Shown here one piece after another: positions 62,834 to 64,000 of a DNA stretch of 64,000 nucleotides. The stretch is from Terramyces sp. JEL0728 (taxonomy: Eukaryota; Chytridiomycota; Chytridiomycetes; Rhizophydiales; Terramycetaceae), in assembly GCA_027603945.1 (NCBI GenBank), contig JADIIU010000010.1:124001-188000 (forward strand). The letters run 5' to 3'. Made by a program: the position numbers and the translations under genes. Each line of letters opens with the position of its first letter. The first letter of the stretch is position 1. The notes below the pieces were generated by a model. That model did not search any database. It was not told the origin of the DNA and saw nothing but the letters and a program-made list of their open reading frames with translations.

Positions 62834-63681
62834 TTATGAACTGGCCAATCCAAAGATATTTCCACAATATAGATCGTCATCAATTAAATCTTCGAAAAAC
62901 ACCTGCTTCATCTTGAAAAATGTGAGCGCCGTCAGCAAACTGTCACTGCCAGCCTGATGTTGGGGCCCTATTCTTGGAATCTAACGTTAGCGAAGAGCAC
63001 CTGCAGATCATCAGCAACATCTTGCAATCCGCCACGTAGGGTTTTACAGCTCTTCATCATGTATTTAATATCGTAGATACAAGGAAAGTACAATTTCAAA
63101 TATTCAAAGAATTCATTTTCGTCTGCTGGCAAAGGCAAGCAAGTGGATAATTTCAGCAAATACCCAAAGTCGTAGCCACTAGATTGAGATGCCAGTTACC
63201 TGTGAAACGACAGCCATTTAATTTCAGGAGATAAAACCAATCCTGAACTGATCAAAAGCTCTCCGAAATGTTCGACATCTATTCCATATTCCTCGTGCTT
63301 CTTGAAATCAATCCCGCTCTTTGTTAGCAATTCTATAGAATTCTGCGCATACATATCGTCATTAAGATTAAACTGAAAGTTGAATTGCCATGTATACACT
63401 CCTTCTGGCAACTCGCCAAACTGATTTGAAAACGTTAATCCGAGCTGAATAATCTTGAGCAAGTCTACATTGCATCGTAATGTTTGAAAATGGTAATCTG
63501 CAGAATTCCTGAAATTGCCAATTGGTCTTGCAACTACCCCAGGAAATTCTGTATCCTATGGTTATTCAAAAAGAACCATTGCAACATATGGATATTTATC
63601 AACTATTAGTCTTATCTTATGCATCTCTTGTTCTAGATTTGAAGCCCACACATCAACAAATCTCCCTTCATCCGCTGACAT
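62834..63681 (-). CDS. CAF1/CNOT7 deadenylase of the CCR4-NOT complex
   Basis: DEDD-family 3' exonuclease removing poly(A) from mRNA. Exons 63681-63577, 63555-63200, 63178-63001 and 62980-62834 (introns 21, 21, 20 nt) give 261 residues. MSADEGRFVDVWASNLEQEM leads into VAMDTEFPGVVARPIG (the first catalytic Asp and Glu), then YTWQFNFQFNL, GYDFGYLLKL (third acid) and HQAGSDSLLTALTFFKM (fourth acid). The window thus encodes parts of both deadenylase complexes, with PAN3 at 33.3 kb. Confidence 0.94.
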
Positions 63682-63880
63682 TTGTGATTTGGAAAAAAGG
63701 ATTTTGAATTGCAAAAAACCAACTGAGCACAGGCACCTCACGTAAATTGGATATGGGCTCAGCTGAATATTATATAGCGACTCTACTGCAATATGCTAGC
63801 GATTGATATTTAACTATATTTCAAACCGCTCTCGCCATGTCCGCCTACTTACAACGAAAGCTAGATATTTGATAATAGGT

Positions 63881-64000
63881 TTATTCAGCTTCAAGTCTTT
63901 GCATCCTTCTCTTTACCAACAAATCGCGCTTCAATTCCAATTTCTTCATGTAGTGATCTTCAAATTGTATAGCTCCATAACCTATTCCTGCGAACACTGC
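63881..64000 (-). CDS. C-terminal end of an unidentified protein, cut by window edge
   Basis: The last 39 codons of a minus-strand gene: GIGYGAIQFEDHYMKKLELK then a basic helix (DLLVKRRMQRLEAE). A hydrophobic start followed by a charged helix recalls small inner-membrane mitochondrial proteins, but the piece is too short to identify. The TAA is followed by an AATAAA-like run. Confidence 0.55.
   Translation of the reverse strand, partial: AVFAGIGYGAIQFEDHYMKKLELKRDLLVKRRMQRLEAE

Overview
The window is nuclear DNA of a compact, intron-rich eukaryote, almost certainly a fungus or a close fungal relative. The fungal signals are a velvet-domain regulator, fungal type-1 cellulose-binding modules, a GATA factor with a short zinc finger and a fungal-type mitochondrial ribosomal protein mL60. 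A probable CFAP97/Hemingway-domain gene, typical of organisms with motile flagella, points to a zoosporic (flagellated) lineage such as a chytrid- or rozellid/aphelid-like group. I cannot name the species.

The clearest genome-wide trait is the introns. I placed about 110 of them from reading-frame continuity and protein families. Nearly all are only 19-26 nt long, mostly 19-22, with a GTA-type donor, a TTAAT/CTAAC/TTGAT-like branch site and an AG only a few bases later. These tiny introns break genes into short open frames, so most genes had to be rebuilt by joining exons. Genes are packed tightly: neighbouring stop codons lie 2-60 bp apart, several divergent start codons lie 15-65 bp apart, and stop codons often run straight into an AATAAA-like signal.

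Layout: 1-9181 metabolism (mevalonate diphosphate decarboxylase, indoleamine dioxygenase, an SDR, a membrane hydrolase), a 1065-residue acidic nuclear protein and a small unknown gene. 9294-11215 a secreted CAP protein with two cellulose-binding modules. 11354-15480 a tandem array of four paralogous seven-helix membrane proteins. 15519-16308 unresolved coding remnants. 16309-19473 a site-2 protease, a small voltage-sensor-like protein and a GATA factor. 19973-23571 three tandem MAP-kinase-kinase paralogues. 23574-29558 Pth2, velvet, RFC2-type clamp loader, Nudix, Ade4 and a splicing factor (CCDC12). 29899-35418 a NIPA-type magnesium transporter, HECT E3 ligase and PAN3. 35435-38611 two tandem DUF2236/mpaB-type oxygenases. 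39028-45383 CFAP97-like protein, mitochondrial malate dehydrogenase, bS18m, eL41, an ER Hsp70 (Lhs1/HYOU1) and mL60. 45427-48082 a double glycosyltransferase (GT14 + GT77). 48115-57704 thiolase, NPSN-type SNARE, Bud22, NUDCD1, monoacylglycerol lipase, dymeclin and a HAD phosphatase. 58007-64000 two tandem unknown paralogues, a DUF1003 protein, ZNRD2-like protein, ARFRP1, CAF1 deadenylase and a cut-off gene.

Functionally this is mostly housekeeping. The window holds subunits of both major cytoplasmic deadenylases (PAN3 and CAF1), Golgi/ER trafficking (dymeclin, ARFRP1, NPSN SNARE, S2P, Lhs1) and mitochondrial translation. The lineage-specific parts are the seven-helix array, the MAPKK array, the oxygenase pair, the 58-59 kb pair, the CBM1-CAP protein, the GT14-GT77 fusion and the DUF1003 gene.
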